Shown here: piece after piece, positions 21,985-34,194 of the stretch
Layout: the number at the start of each line of letters is the position of its first letter
How positions within the stretch are numbered: position 1 is the stretch's first letter
Assembly: GCA_947646735.1 (NCBI GenBank)
Contig: CANTFK010000208.1
Coordinates: 186,001 to 250,000, forward strand
DNA from: Peronospora farinosa
Lineage: Eukaryota; Oomycota; Peronosporomycetes; Peronosporales; Peronosporaceae
Direction: 5' to 3'
DNA length: 64,000 nt
Program-made: the position numbers and the translations under genes
The notes under the pieces: model-generated
Database searches by the model: none
The model's input: only the letters and a program-made list of their open reading frames with translations
What the model was told of the DNA's origin: nothing

Positions 21985-22316
21985 ATGATCGACCGTCGTT
22001 ACCACCGCTCCTTGCAGGTGTTCTCGTGGGTAGCATGCGGTGCTATGACGGCCAAGATGGTTCTTTTTACAGACTTTAGCTCGCGAAGAGGCCATGATGA
22101 GCATGAACACGTATTTTCGGAGGTACATTAGGCTGTCGTAATGGTGCACTTGTAGAAAACACACAATTATTGACGTCACGTGTGATGCAGATCCAGAGGT
22201 ACACGGACAAGCAGCTAGACAAGTTCTTTGGGGTGGAGGATATCAAGAAACAGGCTCGATCCGATCAGCAGTTGAGTGATACTTTGCCTAGCTCTGTTTC
22301 AGACAAAAAGGAATAG
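21985..22316 (+). CDS. Small membrane-type protein, unknown function
   Basis: Two exons, 21985-22122 and 22191-22316, give 87 residues. The first ends GAG|GTACAT and the second begins after TGATGCAG, both at phase 0. Near the N-terminus is a short hydrophobic stretch (VFSWVACGAMTAKMVLFTDF) preceded by basic residues (MIDRRYHR). The rest is hydrophilic and helical (IQRYTDKQLDKFFGVEDI) and ends in a charged tail. This looks like a small single-pass or mitochondrial inner-membrane protein, but I do not recognise the family. The start lies 110 bases from the divergent start of the telobox gene, so they may share a promoter. Confidence 0.5.
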
Positions 22317-22494
22317 ATTTATCCCTTGATCAGCACTTGAGTGAGATCTTCGGTACAAACGTGTACATGCATCTACATGCAGGAGTTACTTACGTGCAGT
22401 TTTTGATCTGAACTGGATTGTCATCATTGGCGTGGGAATATTGCCACCTTCTTTACCTCGCACTGCTCTCAACATATTGGAAGGTGGTGACACT

Positions 22495-25400
22495 TTATCC
22501 GCTTTGCTCGTCTAAGGATGCTGCAGTAGTAGGCTTGAACACTGCAAACTGCGGACGCGGAGGTTTTCGTTTCGCCGCTGAGCCACCACGATGCACACCG
22601 TATATGCCTGCACGCGAAGGTGGCGCCATCATAGCAGCCAACGGGTCTTTTTTCATTAGCAAATGAGAAGGAGGCGGGGCCATAAGTGCTGCCAGCGGGT
22701 CGTTGCTAAGCGCAGGGCCACTGTGAATTGAACCCGGGGCTGAGTTCGTGCCTGCTGGTGGCACGCCCGTGGCGCTAGATCCAGGGGCACTACCAGACAG
22801 CGGACCAGTGGGCGGCGCGCTAGGCCTCGCAGCTTCCTCAGGAGCAGACTCCCCAGGAAACACCCAGCGCTTCGCATCCTCGTCGAAATAGGCCTCCATC
22901 TGCTCGCCGAGTTTGGCCACCTTCACTTCTGGGTTCATCTTAGTGACGATGAAAGATGACAGACCTGACAGCCATCCAGAGCCCTTTGCGCTACCGCTGG
23001 GTGGCGGCGTCTTAACGCTCATAGGCTTCTTCATACCGCTAGTCTTGCCCTTATCACTCGCAGGACCACTCTTCGAGGCATCTGTAGGTGGAAGCGATGC
23101 AGCAATCTCAGCGGTCGGGCCAGCGGCTGATGTTTTGGGTTGACTTGAAGAGCTTGTGTTACCCAACATGCCCAGCGAGGATGACTTCTGAAACGATGGA
23201 CGTGCAGGAGGTGTGCCCTGCGAATGCTGTGACGTTTGCGATGAAGGAGGCTGCTGCTGATAGCGGTGCTGCTGCTGTGAAGAGTACAGCTGAGCACTTT
23301 GTGGAGTCATACCGCTGAAGCTGCTGTCGCTGTGCGTGCTATGGTTGCTACCTGGGGGCTCAATCGAATGCTGCGAGCGCACGAGTGATGCCGTACCATT
23401 CTTTTGGGATCCTGGTCCGCTGTTTGAGAACGGTACTGTGGCACCAGACCTTCCGTTTCCAGAGAACGGGCCAGACGATGTCTGCTGTTGTTGTTGTTGA
23501 GGAGTAAAGTGCCCCTGGCCGGCAAACGGACCAGGCTGCAGCTGCTGAGCACGACGCCCGTTGCCCGAGAATGGTCCTGACGGGGCAACACCTGGCTCTG
23601 AGTTGGGTCTCGCTGGCGGTGTTGCAGAAGCGCTATTGCGTCCATTTGGAGAGCACACGGGTGGAGTTGCGTGGTCATTAATGCCGGTGGGTACAGGTAA
23701 GGGTCCCTGCGAACTGGGCGGAGGGGTTTGCTGATACTGCTGCGGGTGTAACGACGCAGGTGACAAGGTTGGTGCAGCCATAGATGGGGTACTCGGGTAG
23801 CTTTCTGCGCGCGCAGTCACCTCGTTTGCGTACAAACCACCCGATGTTAGCGCACTAGGATCTACGCGAGGAGCAGCATCTGATTCGTTGCCCTCCACCA
23901 CACGGTTCACGATCTTGCCCATCATACTCAACGCACTGCCAAGACCCCACTTGCCACCTTGCTTGCGACCACTACCACGGCTGGTCGCTGCTGCCACAGA
24001 GGCTACACGGTCGTGACCAAGGTGTTGACGCAGCCGGTCATCCAGGACCGTGAGCTGGTTCTTCAATCCGTCCAGATACATAGATGTCCCAGGCTTCATC
24101 ATTGCCGTCACTGCCTTGATCACCGCAAGCATCGACGTCACGTACTTAAACGCCGTGTCAAGCTTTCCGTGATCAGCCAGAAGCATCGCGTAAATAAGCT
24201 TGTAACCCTGGAAAGGAATCATGAGGTTGGCCGATGCCCCCTTCGCATGCTTTCGGGCCCACTCGTAAATTTCCGTTCGCTGCACGGCACCAGGTGACAC
24301 ATAGAATCGTGCTTCCGCAGGTGTCCGATGATCTCCTCCCAATAGCGCCATTTTTGAACTCAGCGTAGGTGCGTCAACTTGAATACCTGCAAGTAAGTAG
24401 CAGGTATGGGCTGCCGCTACCGCGTTGGCTTCACCCCACAACCGATCGCCCAGCTCCGTCAGAATCTTGTTGGTATCCGCAGTCCTGTTGGAGAGAAGAA
24501 CTTGAGCGTGGGACACCCAATTCGAGAGGATGAGAGATCCTGTAGGCTGCTGAATATTGGTTTGTAAAAGGCGCTTTGGCTCCTGCACGCTCTTTTCTTG
24601 TTGGTCCGCAAATGACATGAAAAGAGTACGACACGGATCACCAGTTGCATAGTGCTCATCCAAATATGTGCGCAAGACTCGCTAGATTTTGACAAGACAA
24701 ATAAGAAGTCAGAATAGACCGTCACCGCAATATAGTGAAGCTACACGTACCCTGTACTCCTCCTTGTCGGTGAACGATGCGATCAGCATGGCTTCCGGCC
24801 ACATCTGCGCAGTCATAGCAGAAGAAACTGCACCTTGCCTATCGCCAACTAAGAGCAGCTCGCGGATATCATTTGCACGTTTCAGCAAAAGATCCGAAGG
24901 CTGCCAAAAACAACAATATTAGCGCCACTGCTATAGAATCGTAACCCATGCAGAAGAAAAAAAACCTACCGCCCCAGGCTGAACTTTTCGCAGAGGGAAA
25001 ATCGGAAACTCGTTCCTATTACGCCGTCTACTGCTCTCACTAAGCAGCGCAATGAGTTGAGCCTCGGGAGAATCAGGATCACTAGGATTAAACATTCCTG
25101 GATCAGAACGCAACTTTCCGTTGCATTTGACCAAGACACGCAGCACACCTAGCAACAAGCGGTCGTTTTCTTCTTCGACAGTTGCCTCGCTCCGTTTCAG
25201 ATGATCATCAATACATTCCAAAATCACCTCGCCAGAGACGTCTTCGGTCAGCGGTCCCGGGAATATGTCCATTTGTTCGAACTCACTGTTCTTCGGATGC
25301 AGCTGGTCCATGCGATACACATTCACTGGTCCCTTACAAAGCACAGCGTCACCACCGTTGTCAAACTCAGATAGACTAGTAGGTTACAGGACATTAGACA

Positions 25401-28400
25401 GCACAAAAGAGTCAGAACAAGCCACAAGCGTTAATACTGCAATGCTCTGTCATACGTACACCGGAGCACCTCGAGAGCTTTTGCGGAAGCTGCTCCCAGC
25501 AATGTTTGTCCGCAATTTTTTCTTGGGAATCATAACCACCACGTTACCACCAAAGCCGAACGACGCTAGGCATGATGGAGGAGCAACGCATGGATCCTTG
25601 TATTTGTTGCTGGTCTTTACAACTGAAGTCGGGGCAGCGTCGGATATGTGTTGTGTAATCGTTTGCTCATAACCCCCGTATTTCGTAGTAGTTCCGTATT
25701 CGTATTCACTCGCAGCATTGTAGTCTGTACCTTGCGGTTGCCTTTGAACAGCGTCGCCACTATAACCAAATGCTGTGACGGCATGATGCAGCTCAGGTTG
25801 TTGCTGCTGTTGAAACGATCGGTACTGTTGTTGCTGTTGCTGTATCTGCTGCTGTTCGTGGCTAGCGCTACTTACATCATCCGCTCCTGGTACACGTGAG
25901 TAATAATAGTTGCCTGAATGTCTTCCAGATGCATGCATACCACCCTCATCATGATGAAGTGTCGAGTGTGCAAACTGCACAGAGGTAGCTGCGTCATCGC
26001 GAACTTGATGCTGTGGCTGCTCCGGCTTTTGACCATATTCCTTGTGCTCAAATTGATACGACAGCGAAGCGGTAGTCTGTGGTGCTGATGACGACGAAAA
26101 GAAATCGGATGATGTCTCACCACCAAAAGCGTTAGAGCCTGAATCGGAAAGCCCGTTAAACGCCTGAGGGTGATTCACACCATTTTCAGTCGCAATTGTT
26201 GAAATCGAGTTCTCAACAGCGTCTGCGTCTGCCTTTTTGACAACTAACGGTGATCCAACAGTACTGTTAGCTTCATGCTGCTGCAAACTATCACCACATC
26301 TTGCAGACGGCATCCCGGTTGACGATTGAATGTCAATCCTTGGAACCACTTCAGCCGCCGACGCTGGAAACGCTGTTGTAGTCGCTCCGAAGTACTCACC
26401 ACAGGTTTCACGTGGACTTTGCTCTTGCGGGAGATCGTGCTCTTGATGGTGCAGGGACGCGAGTTGGGGCGCTGTATGCACACTGGAATCATTAGACGTA
26501 GACACTTGAGAATGCGATGTCAGTATTTCTGACGAATCTTGAAACACCGTCCTACCGAAGACCGACGACGCTTCGTCACTATTAAGGGAAGGTGTCATGC
26601 CAAAAAAAGAACTCGCATCAGCCGATGGATGACCTGAGGTGCTATTCACCTGTTGCTGCACATTTCGCTGAGGCTGGAAAGACGCATAACTCCCATATCG
26701 ACTCATGGAAGAGTTGGATCCACGGCGCGACAAACTCGCATCCTCAACCAATCCATATGACGAATTTGAGTCATGTGATTGCATCGGAGGTCGTATCGCA
26801 GTCAGATGTACCGTCGAATGGATACCTTGTCGCTCCGCAAAAGACGATGCATCGCTTCCACTCCCTAAAAGTGACGGCTGGGAACCAGTTCGCACTGGCG
26901 GCTGCTGTTTAACTGGCCCTGATGATGGAGTCGTCACACGCTCACCGCCAATGTCGGACGCCGATGATAACGGATCAGCCGCAGATGATCGGCCAAAGAA
27001 TGCATCAGTTAATGCGCTTGACGATGATTGTAAATGGTCGCCAAAACCCTCGGCTGTGCTATGGGAAGCAGTTTGACCATAGTGCGGATAGCTGTTATCC
27101 TGAAGTTCCGAGTACGACGACTGGGCCGGACTGGCCCTTCCAAACACTTCTGCTGTGGCGTGGTGGCTGTAGTCGTTTCTCGTTTCCAGTGCCGGACTTT
27201 GCCCGATCTGCTGGCTACCATAGGATTGTTGAGCTCGGCTAGCGTTAGAAAATGCTGTTGCCGCAGAATACTGGGTGTGGTTGTTTGGCGTTCCTGGAGC
27301 TGACCTGCCAAAGTGGTTCTGTCCACCAAATCCACTGGCTTTACGTGGGGTCGCGTTGCTAGTAAACGAGTTCGTTAATGATTGACGGCTAGAAGGCCCA
27401 GAAACTCCGGAAGTAGTTGAATATTCTACCGCTACAACGCCACCGCTCTGTCCGTGAGATTGTGCACGAAACGTGTTGGTTTCTGCATTAGCACCTGACT
27501 GATGCTTGTGGTTCGAAGCTTGTTCTGAATACGCTGCTGTGACACTATGACCATATTTTTCACCCCCGCCATGCAAAGCACTATGTATGCTTGATTGCTG
27601 TCCGAAATGATTCGCTGCAGTTGCAGCATCTGCTGAAGCTTGTGCATCTCCATCAAAGTATGAGGATACACCACGATCGACACTTGGCTTGTCGCTGTCA
27701 CCACCACTACCGAACACACTATCGGGAGACGGTGCCGAGTTATCGAATCGAAGCTGCGCATCTCGCGAGGCAAATGGATCAGCATGCTTATAATTGCTAA
27801 CACGTTGAGATTGGAAAGGACTTGAGATGAATCTGTCTCCTGCTGGTCGATCATTGGAGTTTGAAAACGACACTTCGCTCTGCGCTGAGTTCAGTGATGA
27901 TGTCTGGGTGGTAGATTCGGATCCGCTCGCAGCTTGTTTGTAATTCTGGTACAAAAACGCAAAACCCCAAATCAGTAATTTTATGGGTACTTTTCAATGT
28001 CTGAGGGTAATAAGTCGTACCTGGCCGTGTGTCTGATACCCTGAGCTATATGGTTGAGCAAACGAGCTCTCGAAGCCACTTGAGGAAGCACCTGAGCCAA
28101 AAAGGTCTCCAGTATCTAAAGTTGGAAGTTCGTGCCCTTCAATAATTTTCGCCTCAGTTGCCGCGGGCGATACCCCGAACGAGCCGAATGGGTTTGGGAC
28201 ATCAGAACCTGCAGTGGCGTCAAACAGAAAAGCAGCACTCGGAACGTTGTCTTCCTGGGAAGTGCCTTCGGGTCGGTGATCACAACTAGAGTCAGCTAGC
28301 ACTGTTGCATGCGGAGCGTTAGACGCAAGTTGCGAGGAGGAAACATCACTTGGCGAGCTCGCAAATGGGTTTGCGTCAGAGAAGGCACCATCGCCTCCGA

Positions 28401-31263
28401 AGATCGGCGCTGCAGCTACTGTTGCGGATTCTCCTATCGTTGCAACTGATCCAGACACTGATCCAGACTCTGGCGCAGATAATGCAAATGGCTCCGGTGT
28501 GCCACGGTGCTGTACCGTCTCCGTCACGCAGTGGCCGCTCGGGGAACGAAATTCCGACAAAAAACGCGGATTTGTGTGTACAGATCCACACATACTTGTT
28601 GTTTCGGATGCATTGTCATCTGAAAATCCTCCATCACTGGCATTGTCAGAAGTACCAATTGTCGTTCCAGGAGCCGAGAACTGTCCTTCGCTTACCGATG
28701 GAAAATCCGTACCGAAAGCTGTGCTAGCATTGGATGAATCCACCATGCTCGGCGTTTCTGACATGGTACCGTCCGAAAAAGCACCACCTTCACTGACACG
28801 TTCCGAACCGCCGAACGTTGCACCCGCGGACGATACTCCAAATGATGCTATTGAACTGCCTTCGTGATCCGTGCTGGCTATAGATGACTGATACATGCGA
28901 TGACTCGCAAACGAGGACTGAGATCCGCCATACAACGAAGATGGCCGGCCTGATGACGGAAAAAATGAGTTTTCACCTGAAAATGATACAACAGAATCCC
29001 GTTCTTCTTCGTCTCTCGGTCCGTGATGAGTGTTGCGACGAGTCTCGTCGCCATCTTCGTTGACCTGCTCGTCTGAGGACATCCGAGCATGCCTATCATC
29101 ACGTAATAGACGGGGGTCCCATCTTACATTTGATTCCGTGTATGAGTCACAAGTTTCGCCCTTCGCTCCGCTTGCAAATGTCATCGAGTTATGACCAGTC
29201 TCGTTTACACCAGCCCCAGAAATTTCTTCCGGAAAGGTTAGATTGTTATTTCCCTGCGGCGAACGGACACGTCCAAATGGCCCGCCAGTTCCAGTCGGGG
29301 TGTGAAGAAAACGAGCACTTGGCGGTGCTTCCAAAAATACGTTGAGATCACTTTCTTGGCTTGCTGACTGAGCAATAGCACTCGAAAACGGTGAGCATTC
29401 GGTCATATGGGTGTTCTCAACCGAGAGCAAGGGCACCGCTGAATCTTGCGTCGTCAGAGGTCTCGCTGGATCTGGCTCAATCGAAGAAACTGTAGTGGAC
29501 ACCTTGGTAACCTCGGACAGTTTGTCACTCATTTCGTCCCGGCGGGAATTCTTGGCCTCTTCCGAGTGCCCGGAAATAAAATAGTTCGACGCACTTACAG
29601 CTTCTTGTGTGATAGAATATGATTGCTCCAGATTGGTTGCAATAGCGAGAGGTGGCGGTTGATACGGAAGCGAGAATGAGGTATCTTGTTGACTGAAAGA
29701 AGAGGACGTAGTTGATTCTACATGTCTCTTTTTGTCACTCAAGCTCAAATCCAAGTTTTTCAGTTCCTTTGTCTGATCCTCTATAGACTCATCCCATTCC
29801 TCGTCGCCACGTTCGTCGTGATCGAACAGCTTATCTTCCTCACCGTCTCCCCAAAATTCACCAGCATCGCCGCCGGGGCTAATGAGCTCCACAGGAGGAG
29901 TCATAGAAGTAACTTTTCGAGTTGTTGTCACACTTGTGACAGCTGCCGTGTGGACGGACATTAAATCCCTTGTCACCATCGTCTCGGATCCAGTGTCCGC
30001 GGGCACCTGCTGGTCCGATTCATCATCCCATTGCTCATCTTGCCGATACGACTCGCGAGAAACGAAGGTCTGAACAGACGGGGCAGTCTGGGAAGGTGCT
30101 TCGTAACTCGTCGTTCCAAATGCAGTACGGGCTGACTTGTCCGGAAAGAAAGTTGACGATATGGTTGTAGAAGGCGGTAGTGGTCGCGTAGATTGAATCT
30201 GAGTCCTTTCGAGCGCTGGTGCTGGTTCATGAATTGACATCTGTGTAGCACTTTGACCCGTTGGCTCTAACGTGTTATTTGTCACTGTGGTGGAGAACGC
30301 AGTCGACGGCATAGTAGCTGGAGGCCGCAGAGCTGCCGAAACAGTTTGTGCTTGTTCAAAGCGCGACTTTGCTTTGTGAGATGGCACTTCAGTAGTAGTG
30401 GATCTCTTAATCGCAACCTTACTATCCACAGCTGCAGGTGCAGCTTGATGCATCGTAGACTTCGTCTTCGTCTCAGAAGCACCACCAGCAGACACTTCAT
30501 TCGGACGTGGCGGCACCACTGTCGCCTTCGCAACAGGCGACGCAAATACGTCGTCGTCATCACCCCACGCAAATTCATCACCCGGTACTTTCACCGCTGC
30601 ACGTACCGGGACTGTCGTTGACGTCGTTTCCGTCTCATCCGTTGGATTCGAGAGCACGGTCGAGGGTGAATCACAGTCCCATCCGTCATCACTGTACAAT
30701 TCCTCCGCATCTTCCATCGAGAACAGCTGCGTCGGTCTTGCACTCGTCTTGGCAGCGTCAACAGAAGTTGCAGCAGTAGCAGTCTTTACAGTACGACCAG
30801 TCCCACTTGATCCCTCGCATTTGGCGTTCGTTGTTATAGAACTAGTACTGGTAGTACTGGTCATTACGTTTCTGTTGCTACTTGCGACGTTCAGAGAACC
30901 GAATGCAGAGATAGACGGTGAAGATGGTGTCATTCTCAGGCCACCAATAGTAGGAGGTCTCCATAGCGATGACGAAGATGTTGACGTAACAGATCCTACA
31001 CCTGAAGCAGGAGCTCGTCGAGCGGCCATGCTATTATAGCTGCGATTACTGCTGCTACTCGTACTGCTGCCTGCTCGATCTCCTGACGTGGCGTCTATAC
31101 CCAACGACGCGAAGAAATCTTGAGACGTAGCGGCCCCAGCGGCGAGTTTCTGGCGCAATCGCGTGCTGACGTTCACGGGTCTAGCGCGTGTAGTGCCACC
31201 TTTTAGTGGATCCTCATCAGAAGGAGAGCCATCAGCGGAGAAGAAGCTGCGGGCCCCGTTCAT
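22495..31263 (-). CDS. SEC16: Sec16, scaffold of COPII assembly at ER exit sites
   Basis: Five exons, 28021-31263, 25460-27945, 24970-25375, 24751-24900 and 22495-24681, join in frame to about 2,823 residues. The first ~1,850 residues are low-complexity and rich in Ser, Thr, Gln and Asn with repeated FGSF/AFG-type motifs and a polyglutamine tract (about 25800-25870). The central conserved domain starts at ASFGFGGNVVVMIPKKK (near residue 1,875) and continues after the intron with AVLCKGPVNVYRMDQL. The helical ACE1-type domain follows, with LLVGDRQGAV and MTAQMWPEAMLIASF, then ILSNWVSHAQVLLSN and AHTCYLLAG. A proline/glutamine-rich tail with repeated GPFSGNG motifs ends the protein. Sec16 organises Sec13/31 and Sec23/24 coat assembly. 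Length is near the metazoan Sec16A size. It is divergent from the Rheb-like gene. Confidence 0.88.
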
Positions 31264-31798
31264 TGTCTCGCTCTAGTCGTTCACTCACTTGACACTTTTG
31301 GATGCGGTTTTTACCTTTGGAAGGGGAATGCGCGGTTTCCCTGACCATCACTCTGACTAGCTTGAAGTGACTAGTGTCACTAAAAATACCGCAAAAGAGT
31401 GACATAACATCAGGTGACGTGGACCTGGGATCAAGAAGAAGCAAGTATTGAAAAGTGGGTTCCATTCCACCTGCTGACATGTAAACTACTTGTTGCAATA
31501 GTATCAACATATTGCTATAGTCATGATGCCTGTTTTACTGCTTAGCAGTCGCACGTCGCAAATAACATATTTCATTTTTGACTGCTACCACTAAACGTAG
31601 TAACACATGAGAAACGTTATGTGGTAGTAGTCTATTTATGCTCTAAATTCGGTGTCGTACATTGTGACAACCGCCACTAGCAAAGCAAATCCACGGCAAA
31701 AGAGACCAGTCGGCACCGCTGGGACTTCCCGTCGCTTGCTGTATTGGCTTGGACAGTGTAGAAGAAACCAATAAAAGGCCAGCATAGACAAAAGAAGC
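31264..31798. other. Divergent promoter interval with an imperfect palindrome
   Basis: 535 bases between the start codons of Sec16 (minus) and the Rheb-like GTPase (plus). The imperfect inverted repeat at 31580-31632 is listed separately. No gene seen. Confidence 0.5.
31580..31632. repeat. Inverted repeat, ~20-base arms
   Basis: gactgctaccactaaacgta at 31580-31599 faces aacgttatgtggtagtagtc at 31613-31632. The arms are complementary apart from a few positions, with a 13-base loop. It may be a remnant of a small inverted-repeat element or a regulatory hairpin. I see no target-site duplication. Confidence 0.6.
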
Positions 31799-32584
31799 AT
31801 GCCAGTGGAGGTACAGCGTAAACTAACGGTGTTGGGGTACCCAGGCGTGGGCAAGTCGTCGCTCACCACGTGCTTCGTGGAGAACCGCTTTGTGGAGAAT
31901 TATGACCCGACAATTGAAAACACGTTCCACAAGACCATCCGAGTGCGTAATGCGCACTTTGTTACCGATATTGTAGATACGGCAGGCATGGTACGACTCC
32001 CTCATAGAAGACACTTGCCGTCTCTCCGTTGAATGACTAGATTTGGTTGTGTTGGCGGCAGGATGAGTACGCTAATTTCTCGCAGGCAGCGTCGGTGGGT
32101 GTGCACGGCTATGTGCTTGTCTACTCGATCGGCTTGCGCACGTCGTTTGAGAAGTTGAAACTGATTAATGAGAAGCTCGTTAACATGTTGGGCTCCAAGC
32201 CGCCGCGTGTATTGGTTGGTAGCATGTCGGATCTAGAAAAGGCCAGGCAAGTGGTGTAATGGAGTTGATGCTGGATGAGGTGAATGATTTTTGGTGCTGA
32301 CAGTTGAGACGGATGTCTATGTATGTGTTGTTGTAGAGAGGTGAGCGTAGAAGAAGGTCAGATGCTGGCGAGCAATTGGGAATGTCCCTTTGTCGAGTGC
32401 TCGGCAAAAGACAATGAGAACATAAGTACGTGGAGTCTACGTACGTGTTGCATTGTCAATTTGAATGGATTGTGTAACGGTATGTCGATGTGTAGACGAG
32501 GTATTTACTTATCTAATCAAGGAGATTGAGCGAGATTCCGGTCTGCTGGAGGAGAGCGACGATTCTCAGTGCATAATTCTGTAA
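31799..32584 (+). CDS. Rheb-like small GTPase with altered G3 and G4 motifs
   Basis: Four exons, 31799-31990, 32062-32255, 32337-32425 and 32496-32584, give 187 residues. The P-loop is GYPGVGKSS, switch I is YDPTIENTF (the Rheb-type effector loop), and G3 is DTAGMDEY. The SAK-type G5 is intact (ECSAKDN). The protein ends in CIIL, a CaaX box whose final Leu predicts geranylgeranylation. Two departures stand out. The catalytic-region Gln of DTAGQ is Met. The guanine-specificity motif NKxD reads SMSD (VLVGSMSDLEKAR), losing Asn and Lys but keeping Asp. Rheb activates TOR from endomembranes. Whether this protein still discriminates guanine nucleotides is open. The second donor (GTAATG) is slightly weak but gives the right frame. 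Confidence 0.82.
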
Positions 32585-33191
32585 ATTGGAAAGCAAGTGA
32601 CACTTGAGTGTAGCGGTAGACTTGTAGCAATCTCAAAGACCTTGCTACAGCATAGGTCCGGATCAAATGAGGAACGTTGCAGGCGAAGAGAAACATGAAA
32701 AGAGAATATGGGGACACAAGTCAAAAGAGGAAGGAATAATGCATCAACTGGGCAACTCAATGCTTTACAAATTACTGCAGAAGTCTTGCTTTAAATGATG
32801 TGTGTACCAATGCCAAAGTGTAACTGCATCACTAGCAGCTTAGTGTCTGCATCTTTTCGTCTACAGGTCCGTCTTGATACAACTTAACGTCGATTATGTT
32901 GCTGTTAACTCACATGAATATCGATTGAAAGAACAGGAGCGATATTAATAGTAATTGTGGGAGTTACCTTAGAAATAGTAGCAGTACTACTACTTATACG
33001 ATAAGAGCATCATTATATTATATATTCACACGGTTACAACTATGTAAACCACATACTGAACCGGCATCCAAGACCGTCCGGATAAAACAGATCTATGACT
33101 ACCCCTACGTATCCGGATTATTTATGTGGACCCTCTCGGAGCCGCTCGTTAATCTCCTGACCCTCACCCTCCTCCTCCTTCTGTAGCAATT
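32585..33191. other. Intergenic, no gene seen
   Basis: Lies between the Rheb-like gene and the gamma-carbonic anhydrase gene, both plus strand. It has AT-rich stretches around 32930-33050 and a pyrimidine-rich run (ctcctcctccttctg) just before the next start codon. Confidence 0.5.
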
Positions 33192-33991
33192 ATGATGCGC
33201 AAGGTAACATTTGAACTTGGCCGTTGTGTCCGTGAGACTGGCCAGGCATTGGACCGTCTTGGCTTGCGCGTGTTAAATGACAATTCGTTCAAGGAAAAGT
33301 GTAAGCTCACTCTTCTTTCTCTCTTTCTTTTACTACGGAGCTCTTCGGAATCTCAATGATTTTTATCGATTGCTGTGCTCTTTATTCAGTCTCTCGCCAC
33401 CGTCAGGTTATGGCATTGTACGACAAGCGACCAAAGATTGCACATGATGTGTGGGTAGCACCCAATGCCACTGTTGTGGGTGACGTAGAGATTTGCAACG
33501 ACGCCTCGGTTTTTTACAATGTGGTGATCCGAGGCGACCTCAATCAGGTGCGTATTGGTAATCGCACCAATGTACAGGACCGCACAGTCATCCACACGGC
33601 CAGTTCCACTAGCCCCGGATTGGCTCCAGGTGCTAATATTGGTAACGACGTCACTATTGGCCACGGATGCACGCTCTACTCGTGCACGATTGAAAACAAT
33701 GCCCTCATTGGCATGGGGTCCATTATCCTAGACGGTGCTTTGGTTGAATCCAACACCATTATCGCTGCTGGTAGCGTTGTACCTCCTGGACGTCGTGTCC
33801 CAGCTGGACAGCTTTGGGCTGGCAACCCGGCCAAGTACGTGCGTGACCTCTCGGACGACGAAGTGGCCGATATCACCAAGCAGGCCAGCGAGTACAAGAA
33901 CATTGCTAGTACCCACAGTGACGAGTTCCTGCCCTATGGAACGGCTTACCTGGACGCTGAGAAGATCAAGGCAGCTGGTGGCAGCCTTTAG
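33192..33991 (+). CDS. Gamma-class carbonic anhydrase-like subunit of mitochondrial complex I
   Basis: Two exons, 33192-33300 and 33390-33991, give 236 residues, starting at the first of two adjacent ATGs. The protein is a left-handed beta-helix of hexapeptide repeats (NATVVGDVEICNDASVFYNVVIRGD... IGNDVTIGHGCTLYSCTI...). In plants and algae these proteins form a trimeric membrane-arm domain of complex I on the matrix side. The basic, Arg-rich N-terminus (MMRKVTFELGRCVRE) suits a mitochondrial presequence. Of the three zinc-ligand histidines, those in VIHT and IGHG are present. The third, expected in VLHGC-like context, is Tyr (TLYSC). The C-terminal motif SVVPPGRRVPAGQLWAGNPA is closest to the non-catalytic gamma-CA-like branch, so a structural role is more likely than catalysis (inference). 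Confidence 0.85.
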
Positions 33992-34194
33992 AGTGTCGTG
34001 CCGTGCAAGGCTTCATTCTTCTCGTCTTCCTATTGAGAGGAAGAGATCGTGTGGTGCTTGTGTAGCATCGAATGATCATGCGTGTGAGCTCAATTGTTAC
34101 TTAAATAAAGCAAAACAACGCTTCCTTTACAATCGAAACACTGACAGAGGAGCACGTTTGACCATGTTGCAGCTTGGATTTTTACTGCCACAGT

